Program-made: the position numbers and the translations under genes
Part shown: positions 10,387-20,053 of the stretch, one piece after another
Position numbering within the stretch: the stretch's first letter is position 1
Layout: the number at the start of each line of letters is the position of its first letter
NCBI RefSeq assembly: GCF_000003605.2
Contig: NW_003122909.1
Coordinates: forward strand, 133,392-160,003
Source: Saccoglossus kowalevskii
Lineage: Eukaryota > Hemichordata > Enteropneusta > Harrimaniidae
Direction: 5' to 3'
DNA: 26,612 nucleotides
Notes under the pieces: generated by a model
Databases searched by the model: none
What the model was told of the DNA's origin: nothing
What the model saw: only the letters and a program-made list of their open reading frames with translations

Positions 10387-10575
10387 AGAGGAACTATGAT
10401 TGGGTTGACATGGGAACAGAGAGTAATTCAATGAATCTGTCTACACGTATATTACATGAATCTGGTAACAAGAAGACACCACATGAATTCTATACACCGT
10501 CTAGTATAGTATGGTTAACATTTATGAGTGATCATGATAAGACTGATGATGGATTCCACATGCAACTATTTGATG
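10387..10575 (+). CDS. Unit I CUB7, exon 2
   Basis: Encodes ERNYDWVDMGTES, TRILHESGNKKTPHEFY, SSIVWLTFMSDHDKTDDGF and ends MQLFD. 189 bp, phase 1 to 1. Nearly identical to 19865-20053 (TES against TDS at the one clear residue change). Confidence 0.92.
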
Positions 10576-10782
10576 GTAAATCATACTTGTAATAACTGTT
10601 TGCTTGAGATAAACAGCAATTTATATGCAAAATATGCAAATGAAGGATGCAATGTTAAGACTGTTGTTGTCATGGTAACATTCTTGTTTCCTCGTTTGGT
10701 TTCCACTCAAGGCCTGAAAATAATGAAAAACTCCTAGTTTCCTTTACCTCTTATAAAATAATCTCGCAACTTTCTATTTTAG

Positions 10783-10997
10783 ATGCATGTGTTGAAACCA
10801 CTTTGACTGACCCATCAGGAATTATCCTGTCTCCTAACTATCCAGATGACTATCCTCATAATCTGGACTGTATCTGGTATATCAGTTTACCAGCTGATAG
10901 CAAGATTCATCTCTTCTTTGTTGATTTTTATGTTGAAAAGAAATATGATAAATTACTGATCGGTGAAGGATTAGATGCTGATTCACAGGACTATGTT
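10783..10997 (+). CDS. Unit I CUB8, exon 1
   Basis: Encodes ACVETTLTDPSG, LSPNYPDDYPHNLDCIW, FFVDFYVEKKYDKLLIGEG and ends SQDYV. 215 bp, phase 1 to phase 0 (gtt|gtaagt). Same cut point as CUB4. Confidence 0.92.
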
Positions 10998-11235
10998 GTA
11001 AGTTATTTGTGTGTGTTAAGGAAGACATAGTACATCAAAGTTTGTTGAGGAAGGCAATCACTTTTTATCAACAAAGCAAATCTGGTATTAGTTTGAATGA
11101 TCAATTTTAATCATTATGTGAAAGGCCAGATTTAATCTCTATAAGAAATGTATCACTTGGAATCTCAGGAATGTATTGTATGTATTGCTTGCCTAATAAT
11201 AATATGTCTGCTATACATGTATATCAACATTTCAG

Positions 11236-11359
11236 GAATTCACTGATCGTCATGATGGTGAGGAGTATCGCAGTGACAGCAATGCATTGTGGTTGAGATT
11301 CCAAACTGACTGGGATAAGTCAAAACGTGGATTTGATATCAGATACACCTCATCTGATT
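11236..11359 (+). CDS. Unit I CUB8, exon 2 (end of unit I)
   Basis: Encodes EFTDRHDGEEYRSD, LWLRFQTDWDKSKRGFDIRY and TSSD. 124 bp. The split Cys codon t|gt is completed by the next CTLD exon, so units are directly joined with no linker. Confidence 0.92.
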
Positions 11360-11520
11360 GTAAGTAAAATATAAACCTGTTATATAAAATGAAGTAGGCG
11401 AAAATCACAATGCCTTTGAAAGTGTATGTGCCTTGAAAGGGCTGCTTAAAGACTTAAATGATGATATGACATCAAGCAACCACTGACTGATGATATTTCA
11501 TGTTTGTTGCATTTACTTAG

Positions 11521-11712
11521 GTCCAGAAGGATATGAACCAGGATACAACCATGGATGTTACAAGTTTGTTGAAGATCCTGAAGATTGGGATGAAGCAAGA
11601 CAAGATTGTGAATCAACTGAAGATGGAGATTTAGTGATTACTGATAGTGAAGATGAATTAGATTATGTCATGCGAGAATTGGTAAAAAGAAATATGGCTA
11701 CTACTTGGATAG
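11521..11712 (+). CDS. Unit II CTLD, exon 1 of 2
   Basis: Begins CPEGYEPGYNHGCYKF, then WDEARQDCESTEDGDLVITD and ends TTWIG. N-terminal half of a long-form CTLD. 192 bp, phase 1 to 1. Bases 11551-11638 are identical to 21273-21360 in unit III while flanking bases differ. Confidence 0.92.
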
Positions 11713-12096
11713 GTAACATTGATTCTTGAAATAATCGACCATTGCTTTAACAGAGAGACTATATATAATATCGTTATTATCATTTATATTGGCTGAAAGC
11801 ATCTTTTTAATTTTCATCGAAATAGCAAAGTATGTGCACTAATTTGGCATTAGAAAAAAAAAATTCTCCAAATTTGCCAAAAGTTTTATCCAAAGCGAGA
11901 ATTGTTCAGTTATAAATTTTCAACAACGATCTGGAGATTTAAATATTAATGTTATTGACCCATATTAATAATAAAATAAACACAGCTGTTCAAACCAGAA
12001 CAGCTGACAAACAGTCATCACACAGTATTCTTCATTATAAAAATTTAAACATACACATGATGAATTTTTTTTTATTGTGTATCTGTTAATATACAG
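11713..12096. other. Intron inside unit II CTLD (384 bp) with a short perfect hairpin
   Basis: AT-rich. At 11983-12006, cagctgttc and gaacagctg form perfect 9-bp arms around a 6-base loop (aaacca). No other feature. Acceptor atatacag. Confidence 0.8.
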
Positions 12097-12297
12097 GTTA
12101 CTATGACAAGGCTATAGAAGGGAATTGGGTGTGGGTGGACTGCTCAGAGAGCACTGATTGGCAAGAAAATAACTGGGCAGATAATGAACCAGATGGTGAA
12201 ACCAATCAAAACTGTGCAGCTGTCAACACTGATGGTAACTGGATAGATCAGCGATGCTCAAGACGTTATCCATATGTTTGTGAGATTACGTACAAAC
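12097..12297 (+). CDS. Unit II CTLD, exon 2 of 2
   Basis: Encodes YYDKAIEGNWVWVDC, NNWADNEPDGETNQNC, NWIDQRC and YPYVCEITYK. Long-loop motif EPD and WID in place of WND, so the canonical Ca2+/sugar site is altered. The extra VDC cysteine is conserved. 201 bp, donor c|gtaagt, phase 1. Confidence 0.92.
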
Positions 12298-13354
12298 GTA
12301 AGTTATTTTTGTATAACTGATATTGTAGTGTCGATCAATTCTAGAATGGTGTTCCTTTGATTCTATCAACGCTTAACCTTCCAGGAACAATGTTGATTTG
12401 ATTCTATCAACCCATAACCTTCAAGGAGCAATGTTGATTTGATTCTATCAACCCATAACCTTCAAGGAACAATGTTGATTTGATTCTATCAACCCATAAC
12501 CTTCCAGGAACAATGTTGATTTGATTCTATCAACCCATAACCTTCAAGGAACAATGTTGATTTGATTCTATCAACCCATAACCTTCAAGGAACAATGTTG
12601 ATTTGATTCTATCAACCCATAACCTTCAAGGAACAATGTTGATTTGATTCTATCAACCCATAACCTTCCAGGAACAATGTTGATTTGATTCTATCAACCC
12701 ATAACCTTTTAGGAAAAATGTTGATTTGATTCTATCAACGCTTAACCTTCCAGGAACAATGTTGATTTGATTCTATCAACCCATAACCTTCAAGGAACAA
12801 TGTTGATTTGATCCTATCAACCCATAACCTTCAAGGAACAATCATGTTGATTTGATTCTATCAACCCACAACCTTCAAGGAACAATGTTGATTTGATTCT
12901 ATCAACCCATAACCTTCCAGGAACAATGTTGATTTGATTCTATCAACCCATAACCTTCCAGGAACAATGTTGATTTGATTCTATCAACCCATAACCTTTT
13001 AGGAAAAATGTTGATTTGATTCTATCAACCCATAACCTTCAAGGAACAATGTTGATTTGATTCTATCAACCCATAACCTTTTAGGAAAAATCTTTCTTTT
13101 GATTCTTTTTACCCATAACTGCCGAGAAGGTGTATAATTTTTCACATATTTGTAACACACATAGATAGGTGTGAAAGTCTTACCATTTCATAACAAATCT
13201 TCAATGGAAATTTTTATATTTAAAATACTAAAATAAAGAAACAAATTATAAATGTTAATGTTATGTACTTACTTATTCTTATCCCCACAATCTTTACTAA
13301 TAAGCTATTACTGTATTGCACTATTTTATTTTTATATTTCTTCCTTTTTACCAG
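12298..13354. other. Intron, unit II CTLD to FN3 (1057 bp), mostly minisatellite
   Basis: About 70 percent of this intron is the 41-bp tandem array at 12346-13090. The remaining 3' part is plain AT-rich sequence ending in acceptor ttaccag. Counterpart introns are 257 bp (unit I) and 788 bp (unit III) and lack the array. Confidence 0.85.
12346..13090. repeat. 41-bp minisatellite, about 18 copies
   Basis: Core phrase tgttgatttgattctatcaa then cccataaccttcaaggaaca, repeated every 41 bp (tctatcaac at 12362, 12403, 12444 and onward to 13063). Variants alternate ccttcaagg, ccttccagg and ccttttagg, plus gcttaacc in place of cccataacc; one copy has a 3-base insertion near 12843. Each unit contains the inverted pair gttgat/atcaac, so single strands can fold. 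A decayed copy follows to about 13125. Confidence 0.97.
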
Positions 13355-13648
13355 CATTTGAAGACCAAAATGTCCAGGCAGTATATGGTTCAGCATTGTC
13401 TCCATATAGTATAGAAGTATCATGGGATATCAATGATTATTACTGCGATGTAATTGGATACAAAGTGAAGTACCACCGAGAAGATTACTTGGGTGGTGTT
13501 CATATTGAAGTCATAGAGGGCGCTCTAACAGAGTCTGAGGTTCTTGATGGTCTGGAATCATCAACATGGTATTCAATTTATGTTGCTGCGGTGACTCACC
13601 GGGGAACACTTGACTATGTGGCTGGTGATCCTGTTCTCACTCATGAAG
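13355..13648 (+). CDS. Unit II FN3 domain (single exon)
   Basis: Encodes PFEDQNVQAVYGSALSPYSI, VSWDINDYYCDVIGYKVKYH, VLDGLESSTWYSIYVAAVTH and ends LTHEG. A complete FN3 with one Cys in the same place as in units I and III. 294 bp, phase 1 on both sides. Confidence 0.9.
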
Positions 13649-14321
13649 GTATATTAAAATGAAACAATTATTTTAATATTTCAAACAGGACAAACAAAGT
13701 GATCCTGAGTAAAAAACAGCTTGTACTGCAGTAAACATGATAGAGTGTTAGATATCCAGTTTGAATGAATCAAAATGCAGTAGTTGCAATATTTTGGCTA
13801 CTCTTTATCAGGCTACAGTATAACAAGGGGTTAGTTACTCTGTATGAGGTAAAAGAGCTGATGTATGTTAACTTTCAACTCCAATATGATGGCAGTTTTC
13901 GAAAGGAAAAAAAGATAACATCAAAAAAGGCAATACATGTATTCCAGTTCCAGCAGATATTTTCTTGACATTCAAATACTCTATTTGGTTCTGGCTTCGA
14001 TTTAAACCTTGTATTTGATTTGTTATGATGTGATTCGTCTAGTTGTATTGAATTGGAGCTGTATAACCTTTGAGATTGTGGTTAATCTTAAATCTATGAT
14101 TCTTCAGATGACTTCTAAGTTGTTGTCTTATTAGGCCCACCAATTGAGAACTAAGCATTATTAGATAGATATTGATTGTGTGCTATTTATAGTAATATTT
14201 CCGAGAAAATCAAAAAACCAATGCGCTTATGGTGGGTGTGATTGGGTGAAGGTGGTGTACTTAACTGTAAAGATCTCTGTTATTTGCCACAAGTTCAAGT
14301 TCGTCTATTTAATTATTTCAG
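13649..14321. other. Intron, unit II FN3 to CUB1 (673 bp)
   Basis: AT-rich, no recognised element. The + strand open frame at 13765-13968 is low-complexity intronic sequence. Acceptor ttatttcag. Confidence 0.8.
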
Positions 14322-14446
14322 TTATCAAACCACCAGCCCCCACACAGGAACCAGAAAAACCATGCGGAGGAGACTTTGTGACAAAGAATGGAACTTACTT
14401 GCGGATCACATCACCTGAATATCCAGATAAATATGGCAATAATGAG
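14322..14446 (+). CDS. Unit II CUB1, exon 1: Pro-rich linker and CUB start
   Basis: Encodes IKPPAPTQEPEKPCGGDF, TKNGTYLRITSPEYPDKYG and NNE. Donor gag|gtattg, phase 0. Matches 2321-2442 and 26191-26318. Confidence 0.9.
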
Positions 14447-14577
14447 GTATTGGCAACGTTCAACACTATCTCTGATTATTGATAGAAACATATATATTTG
14501 ATCGTGTTAATGTGACCTATGAGTTATAATATTTTTTTTTTATAAATAAAATGAAATGTGGAGTCAGTATCATTAAT

Positions 14578-14796
14578 TTCTTTTATGGAGTACATGTAGT
14601 AGTTCTATTGAGAAGAAGTTGACGTGAATTTTGAATGCACAAAGTTTATTATTATTGTCTTTTGTGTACAATGTATTATCTGTGATTTAATTGATTTTAC
14701 AGTATTGTGAATGGTTTGTTACTGCCTCATCACCAGACAGTACATTTATAGTTCATCTCCGTGACCTTTCAACTGAAAAGTGGTTCGATTATCTGG
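14578..14796. repeat. Direct duplication flanking the gap, upstream copy (probable assembly artefact)
   Basis: 219 bases ending exactly at the N run. Repeated at 14912-15124 with six single-T losses and no substitutions. Includes the intron end, the acceptor and the first 94 bases of a CUB1 exon. Confidence 0.93.
14703..14796 (+). CDS. Unit II CUB1, exon 2, in-frame fragment cut by the gap
   Basis: After acceptor ttttacag it reads YCEWFVTASS, RDLSTEKWFDYL in the correct frame and then runs into Ns. It is best read as the same exon as 15032-15301, represented twice because two contig ends were placed side by side. Confidence 0.8.
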
Positions 14797-14911
14797 NNNN
14801 NNNNNNNNNNNNNNNNNNNNNNNNNNNNNNNNNNNNNNNNNNNNNNNNNNNNNNNNNNNNNNNNNNNNNNNNNNNNNNNNNNNNNNNNNNNNNNNNNNNN
14901 NNNNNNNNNNN
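14797..14911. other. Assembly gap, 115 N
   Basis: Run of unknown bases. Both flanks carry the same sequence, so the true gap may be zero or negative. Confidence 0.99.
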
Positions 14912-15124
14912 TTCTTTATGGAGTACATGTAGTAGTTCTATTGAGAAGAAGTGACGTGAATTTTGAATGCACAAAGTTTATTATTATGTCTTTGTGTACA
15001 ATGTATTATCTGTGATTTAATGATTTTACAGTATGTGAATGGTTTGTTACTGCCTCATCACCAGACAGTACATTTATAGTTCATCTCCGTGACCTTTCAA
15101 CTGAAAAGTGGTTCGATTATCTGG
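14912..15124. repeat. Direct duplication flanking the gap, downstream copy
   Basis: 213 bases matching 14578-14796. Every difference is one T missing from a T-containing run, for example gaagttgacg to gaagtgacg, taattgat to taatgat, and tattgtgaa to tatgtgaa. The pattern resembles base-calling error at a read end. Confidence 0.93.
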
Positions 15125-15301
15125 ACATTGGTGAAGGTCATGACCTCAATGATGTTTCCACTCGCGTTCATCACATGTCTGGTAGAATTCGTCCATGGTT
15201 TTTTTGGTCCTCATCCACTGATAAACTCTGGTTCAATTTCTATTCTGACTTTTGGACCAGGTATAGAGGGTTTATGGTGGACATTGAAGAGATTCTTACA
15301 G
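15032..15301 (+). CDS. Unit II CUB1, exon 2 (one-base deletion near its start)
   Basis: Carries the full exon: RDLSTEKWFDYLDIGEG, VHHMSGRIRPWFF, KLWFNFYSDFWTRYRGFMVD. It is 270 bp where unit I has 271, because tatgtgaat lacks a T present at 14703 (tattgtgaat). As assembled the first codons are out of frame with exon 1; with the missing T the frame is continuous. Donor g|gtgagt, phase 1. Confidence 0.88.
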
Positions 15302-15461
15302 GTGAGTATGGCATGGCTATAGTATCACAAAGAAATAATTTTAAGAAGGCTTTTGACTATATTCTATGGTTACTTGGTTTCTGTTTATAATTTCCTGATA
15401 TGTCAACATTGCCTACCATGAGTAGAGGTCCTAAACACCTAATGATTAGTGCATGGATTCG

Positions 15462-15563
15462 ATTCTATTCTATTCTATTCTATTCTATTCTATTCTATTC
15501 TATTCTATTCTATTCTATTCTATTCTATTCTATTCTATTCTTATTCTATTCTATTCTATTCTA
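15462..15563. repeat. (ATTCT)n microsatellite forming the splice-acceptor tract
   Basis: About 20 pentamers with one interruption near 15540. It runs straight into ctag|atgtg, so the repeat itself provides the pyrimidine-rich tract and the acceptor of the CUB2 exon. It also opens a spurious upstream frame rich in Ile-Leu-Phe-Tyr-Ser. Confidence 0.95.
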
Positions 15564-15564
15564 G

Positions 15565-15981
15565 ATGTGCCACCAACTCAGAAACCAGTGCCAACAGATC
15601 CACCAGCAACACCAGAACCTGGCATAGAAGAATGTGGTGGAAACATCACCATATTATCAGACCAATTTATCAGTATTACTTCACCATATTATCCTGATAA
15701 CTATGACGACAATCGCTACTGTCTCTGGTTGATTAATACTGAAAGTAATCTGCGTATAAATGTGACTTTTGTTGATTTCCACACTGAATATTGTCACGAT
15801 TGGTTAGAGATTGGTAATACCCATAACTATAATGATTTGACAACCAGTGCTTTGAGAGAAAGTGGTGAACAAGACATAAATCCATTCAGCTCTAATGGTG
15901 ATGAGATATGGATCACATTCTCAACAGATTATTCCATTACTTATAAAGGGTTCCACTTGTTACTGAAGGAAATCAAAGAAG
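15565..15981 (+). CDS. Unit II CUB2 with Pro-rich N-terminal linker (single exon)
   Basis: Encodes DVPPTQKPVPTDPPATPEP, ECGGNITILSD, SPYYPDNYDDNRYCLW, HTEYCHDWLEIGN, DEIWITFSTDYSITYKGF and ends LKEIKE. 417 bp exactly as unit I, but clearly diverged in sequence. It keeps the third, unpaired Cys (EYCHDW). Confidence 0.93.
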
Positions 15982-16250
15982 GTAAGGTCAATGATAGTTA
16001 TGATAATTTTTAAAATTAATGGGAAATTGTTTCTGTTTTGCCCAAAATTATTGAAGGAATTGTAGAAAAATATATACATGTAAGTGTGCAAAACTATGCA
16101 TTAAAATTTGGTATATGGAACTCGAAGAATTAATAGTTGATTGCCTAGATCTTGGAAAAGAGATTTCTGAAAATCCAGGCTAATTTGATATGCAGTGACT
16201 TAGGTTTCATTTAATTAACTCACTGTCAATTTAAATATATTTTTCAACAG

Positions 16251-16619
16251 ATGAAAACATTTGTGGTGGCGATCTTAAAATCGACTTGGAAGAAAACAAC
16301 TCTGTAACGTTCTTATCACCAAATTACCCAGACAACTATGACAACAACGCTTATTGTAAATGGACAATCTCATTAGTCTCATCAGTACCCAATCAGAAAC
16401 ACCTTTACATTGCGATTAACAGTTTTGATATAGAGGAGAACTTTGATTGGTTGGAGATTGGTTCAGGTTCAGATAGCAGCGAATCATCTTCTTTGATGTT
16501 TAGGTTTTCTGGATCTGATGTCTCAGGTTCCTATGCAACTAAAGAAGACATTTTGTGGGCTGTGTTTACAAGTGATCTGAGTAATACTGCTACAGGATTT
16601 AATATAACAGTGTATGCAG
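16251..16619 (+). CDS. Unit II CUB3 (single exon)
   Basis: Encodes DENICGGDLKID, LSPNYPDNYDNNAYCKW, FDIEENFDWLEIGSG, LMFRFSGSDVSG, ILWAVFTSDLSNTATGF and ends NITVYA. Complete two-cysteine CUB, 369 bp, phase 1 both sides, with the same long loop after CKW as unit I. Confidence 0.92.
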
Positions 16620-17187
16620 GTAAGGCTCCCATAGATGTTATAGTTAATGTCACTGGTGTTTAGGCAAGGTATTTGTCTGATGTTGATATCGACTGGTGTT
16701 GTACACCACCTCAAGCTACCTCTGACAAACTATGCATATTGAGTTCACAAAGCTCTCATTTGATGAAATTAGTGCTTGCCTTTACTTAAACATACTGCTC
16801 TAGAAAGTGTTATGTGATACAAGTTCTGATTGGTTGCTGATCCATGAGACTTGAACTTGATTTGCATATTAGGCGGTTGGCCAGATGTAATATATTGAAA
16901 GTGAACCAGAGCTGCCTTAATCCCAGATTTGCTTCTGTTTTATAGGTGCACATTTCATTACAAATACCCTAAGTAATCTACAACGGACAACAGATTGCTT
17001 CTGACCACAAGGTCACTTATTAACTAAAATGACAAATTATTTCAATTTTGACAGTTCTGACTACTGTCAAAAATTTGAATCTTCTGTCTTGCCAATGTGA
17101 AGTTCTTCTGTTGTTCAGTATTATTGGTCATGTAAAAGTATTTTTTATCCCATATTCAATGTTTTCTGTTTTTCTTTTCTTAACCAG
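16620..17187. other. Intron, unit II CUB3 to CUB4 (568 bp) with an inverted repeat
   Basis: At 17046-17072, ttttgacag and ctgtcaaaa form perfect 9-bp arms around a 9-base loop, and ttcaa/ttgaa extends the stem past a two-base bulge. Nothing else recognised. Acceptor cttaaccag. Confidence 0.8.
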
Positions 17188-17402
17188 TTGACCCATGTGG
17201 TGGTTCTCTGAGTGGTCCAACTGGTAATATTACATCACCAATATATCCACATCCATATCCTCATAACAGTGAATGTTACTGGAATATCACCGTAGAAGAA
17301 GATTCAATTATTAAGTTGTCTTTCTATTTCTTTGACCTGGAAAGTGGATATGATTATCTTTACGTTGGGGATTTGTTGGCAGCTGATGACCAGCCTTTGA
17401 TT
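17188..17402 (+). CDS. Unit II CUB4, exon 1
   Basis: Encodes DPCGGSLSGPTGNI, SPIYPHPYPHNSECYW, FYFFDLESGYDYLYVGD and ends QPLI. 215 bp, phase 1 to phase 0, matching 5541-5755. Confidence 0.92.
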
Positions 17403-17523
17403 GTAAGTACAGCTGCATAGCTATGCTTTTATTTGAATTTTATTATTTTATTGATGTGTTGGTACATAAATTTGTGGCTGTCAATCTCATAAGGTGTAAT
17501 AAATATTTTTTATTTTTTTATAG

Positions 17524-17650
17524 GAATTGACTGGAAGTGAGACACCAAAAGACCAGATTGTAGATACCCACAATGCATGGCTGTTGTTCACCTCTGACCT
17601 ATCTCAGGATGGTCAAGGATTTTATCTGACATATGAACAGTATGATGAAG
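17524..17650 (+). CDS. Unit II CUB4, exon 2
   Basis: Encodes ELTGSETPKDQIVDTHNAW, LFTSDLSQDGQGFYLT and ends YEQYDE. 127 bp, phase 0 to 1, donor g|gtacgt. Confidence 0.9.
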
Positions 17651-17659
17651 GTACGTAAG

Positions 17660-17793
17660 CTTAAAGGGCGACAGTCGTCGCGCCGCGCCTGTTCGATATG
17701 GGACTCATAGCAACGTATACAACGCGTGTAAAATACATTGTTTATTTACATAAAATTCAAACATGCGCTGCGCGACGATCACTGCGCTTTAAG
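17660..17793. mobile_element. GC-rich foldback (MITE-like) element, about 134 bp
   Basis: Imperfect inverted arms of 29 bases (17660-17688 and 17765-17793; 22 of 29 positions pair) rich in cgcg, standing out from AT-rich intron. Both ends carry ttaa (cttaaag and ctttaag). The unit I counterpart intron has no such segment. Class inferred from structure only. Confidence 0.55.
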
Positions 17794-17885
17794 ATTATTT
17801 GGCACTCCCTAAACATTAGTTGAAGTTCCCAAGAAAAAGATTGTTATTGCCAGGTCAATTGATAATTATTATTTTTCGTTTGCAG

Positions 17886-18254
17886 AGCTTATTATTGCAA
17901 AACCATGTGGGGGAGCTTTCGAAACAAAACCTGACTCTAAACTTGTAATCCAATCACCAAATTACCCATCTCAATATAACAACAATGAACGATGTGTGTG
18001 GAATGTCACCTCTTCACCGGGGACCAGAATGTCAGTTCGTTTTCGGGACTTTGTGACAGAACCAGGACACGATTGGGTTGATGTTGGTAATGGACTTGAT
18101 GAAAGTGATTTATCTACGAGAGAAAGACATCATTCAGGTTTTATAAGACCAGTATCATGGCTATCAGCTGAAGAAGCATTATGGATAACTTTTAACACTG
18201 ATGATTCTGTCAGATTCCGTGGCTTCCTTATATACATAGAAGAAAGAAATGACA
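17886..18254 (+). CDS. Unit II CUB5 (single exon)
   Basis: Encodes ELIIAKPCGGAFETKP, NYPSQYNNNERCVW, RFRDFVTEPGHDWVDVGNG, EALWITFNTDDSVRFRGF and ends EERND. 369 bp, phase 1 both sides. Nearly identical to 6840-7208 except the first bases. Confidence 0.93.
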
Positions 18255-18603
18255 GTAAGTCTGAATAGTTTGTTCTGGAAAACATGAAGTACGTTTGTTC
18301 CTCTGTCTGCCTACATCAGTATTTTCTATCATAAGTGTACACACTAAGTGCCATATGGATATAGTAAACTACCAAATTTGACTTGACTGCACTAAATTTT
18401 CATCTTCAACTAGACTTAGTATTACAGGTGTGGGCAGTAATTACTCATAGTTGCCTTCAGACTGATAAATGATCTTATAGTGAAAATAACGTATCAAACT
18501 ATAGATCTTAGACCAATTATATGTATTACCTGTGTTACATGTGTAACAATTCACTGTACTAATCAATATAATATTAATTATATCTGCCATTGTGTTTTTC
18601 CAG
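18255..18603. other. Intron, unit II CUB5 to CUB6 (349 bp)
   Basis: AT-rich with no insertion. Only the last part (ctgccattgtgtttttccag) resembles the unit I counterpart. Confidence 0.8.
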
Positions 18604-18925
18604 CTGATACCAGTGAACCCAAACCACCAGTAGTAACCACACTACCTCCTGCAATCTCTACAACTTCCATTGGCACAACAATGACTGTATCACCAGTAAC
18701 AAGTGAAGGAACTACAATATCGGGAACAACAATTAAAGCTACTACAGTATCACCGACACCATACTGTGGTGGTTTTATCAGTGTGCCATCTGATGGAGTT
18801 GAGACTGTGATATCACCAAACTATCCTGAGGACTATGATGATAATTTACTGTGTGAATGGACTGTTAGTGCTAGTCCAGGCAAAAGAATCAGAGTGCATG
18901 TGGAGGATTTCAAGACAGAAAAAAG
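18604..18925 (+). CDS. Unit II CUB6, exon 1: intact mucin-like linker and CUB start
   Basis: Encodes TDTSEPKPPVVTTLPPA, SPVTSEGTTISGTTIKATT, CGGFISVPSDG, ISPNYPEDYDDNLLCEW and VEDFKTEK. The Ser/Thr-rich linker of about 50 residues is uninterrupted, unlike unit I. 322 bp, phase 1 to phase 2. Confidence 0.93.
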
Positions 18926-19136
18926 GTGTGTATTATGAAAAATAATTGTAATTTTGTCACTTTTAATAATGCATAACTAAACATGCTGGATGATAGTTTT
19001 CTTGCAGTGTACTGTTGTAGTCACCGTTATAGATAATTGTGTCACATATTGCTTCAAGCTAAATTTTCATCTTATATATATCAACTGTTGTGATTATTTC
19101 TCTTCCCATATGTCGCTTATTGTTTCCTAATTACAG

Positions 19137-19321
19137 ACATGATTACCTTGATTTGGGTGATGGTCATGATATGGACAAGGAAGCCTCCAGATTTGAAACT
19201 CTAACTGGCAATGAGAAAGAACAAAGTCACGTGACAGCAACAGATAAAATGTGGATGAGATTTGTTACTGATCACAGGAAGACATATCGTGGATTTAAGA
19301 TTAATCTGAGTGAAGAAAACG
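19137..19321 (+). CDS. Unit II CUB6, exon 2
   Basis: Encodes RHDYLDLGDGHDMDKEASRF, TLTGNEKEQ, DKMWMRFVTDHRKTYRGF and NLSEEN. 185 bp. Differs from unit I by few bases (GYD to GHD, KET to KEA), and the preceding intron is also alignable to 9010-9236. Confidence 0.92.
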
Positions 19322-19413
19322 GTAAGGAGACACTTCCAGTGAGCTGAGCAATATATAGAACATCTATGGAACAGGATCAGACATAATGGTATTGATATGT
19401 TCTCTTTTTTCAG

Positions 19414-19572
19414 AGTGTGTTAATCAAAGTGTTGTCATACCAACTGGTGGTAGTACTATCATTACATCACCAAACTACCCAGAGAATTATGAAGACAGTG
19501 TATTCTGTGAATGGATAGTATCTACTGAGTCACTTGGAAATATTAGGGTGTATGTGGATCATTTCAAAACTG
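19414..19572 (+). CDS. Unit II CUB7, exon 1
   Basis: Encodes ECVNQSVVIPTGG, SPNYPENYEDSVFCEW and VYVDHFKT. 159 bp, phase 1 to 1, nearly identical to 9518-9676. Confidence 0.92.
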
Positions 19573-19864
19573 GTATGTCCGGGGTTTTGCTGTTAGAAAC
19601 TAAGAAAATGTTTTTTAAAAATGTTGTTATATCATTATTTGATTATTCAACAATTCTCATAATGCTATTGTACTATTGTCTGAATTGTTTGTTTAAAACT
19701 AGCTGTAATGTAATAATCGATTTTGCATAATTTGAATTAATTGGTAGGAAACCTTACATTAGTTTGAATGTTTATATACTTTAACTCCTCTATCTCCTAA
19801 TATCCTAAGTTGTGATTTAATTCAAACAACTTGATAAATTGAAGTTTTCATTTAAAATTTACAG

Positions 19865-20053
19865 AAAGGAACTATGATTGGGTTGACATGGGAACAGACA
19901 GTAATTCAATGAATCTGTCTACACGTATATTACATGAATCTGGTAACAAGAAGACACCACATGAATTCTATACACCGTCTAGTATTGTATGGTTAACATT
20001 CATGAGTGATCATGATAAGACTGATGATGGATTCCACATGCAACTATTTGATG
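19865..20053 (+). CDS. Unit II CUB7, exon 2
   Basis: Encodes ERNYDWVDMGTDS, RILHESGNKKTPHEFY, IVWLTFMSDHDKTDDGF and ends MQLFD. 189 bp, phase 1 to 1. Confidence 0.92.

Noticed and set aside
12346-13090. Possible CRISPR-like array
   Set aside because: The 41-bp repeats are contiguous with no unique spacers, and the surrounding gene is a spliced eukaryotic one.
13252-13662. Hydrophobic leader before FN3 resembling a signal peptide
   Set aside because: It comes from the pyrimidine-rich intron tract before the acceptor at 13354. FN3 exons of the other units start at the equivalent base.
14691-15015. A second CUB1 exon next to the gap as a genuine extra domain
   Set aside because: The flanks are copies differing only by T losses, so an assembly artefact is more likely than a real tandem exon.
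15449-15564. N-terminal Ile-Leu-Phe-Tyr-Ser repeat preceding CUB2
   Set aside because: It is read-through of the ATTCT microsatellite upstream of the acceptor. The unit I counterpart exon begins at the same phase 1 position without it.
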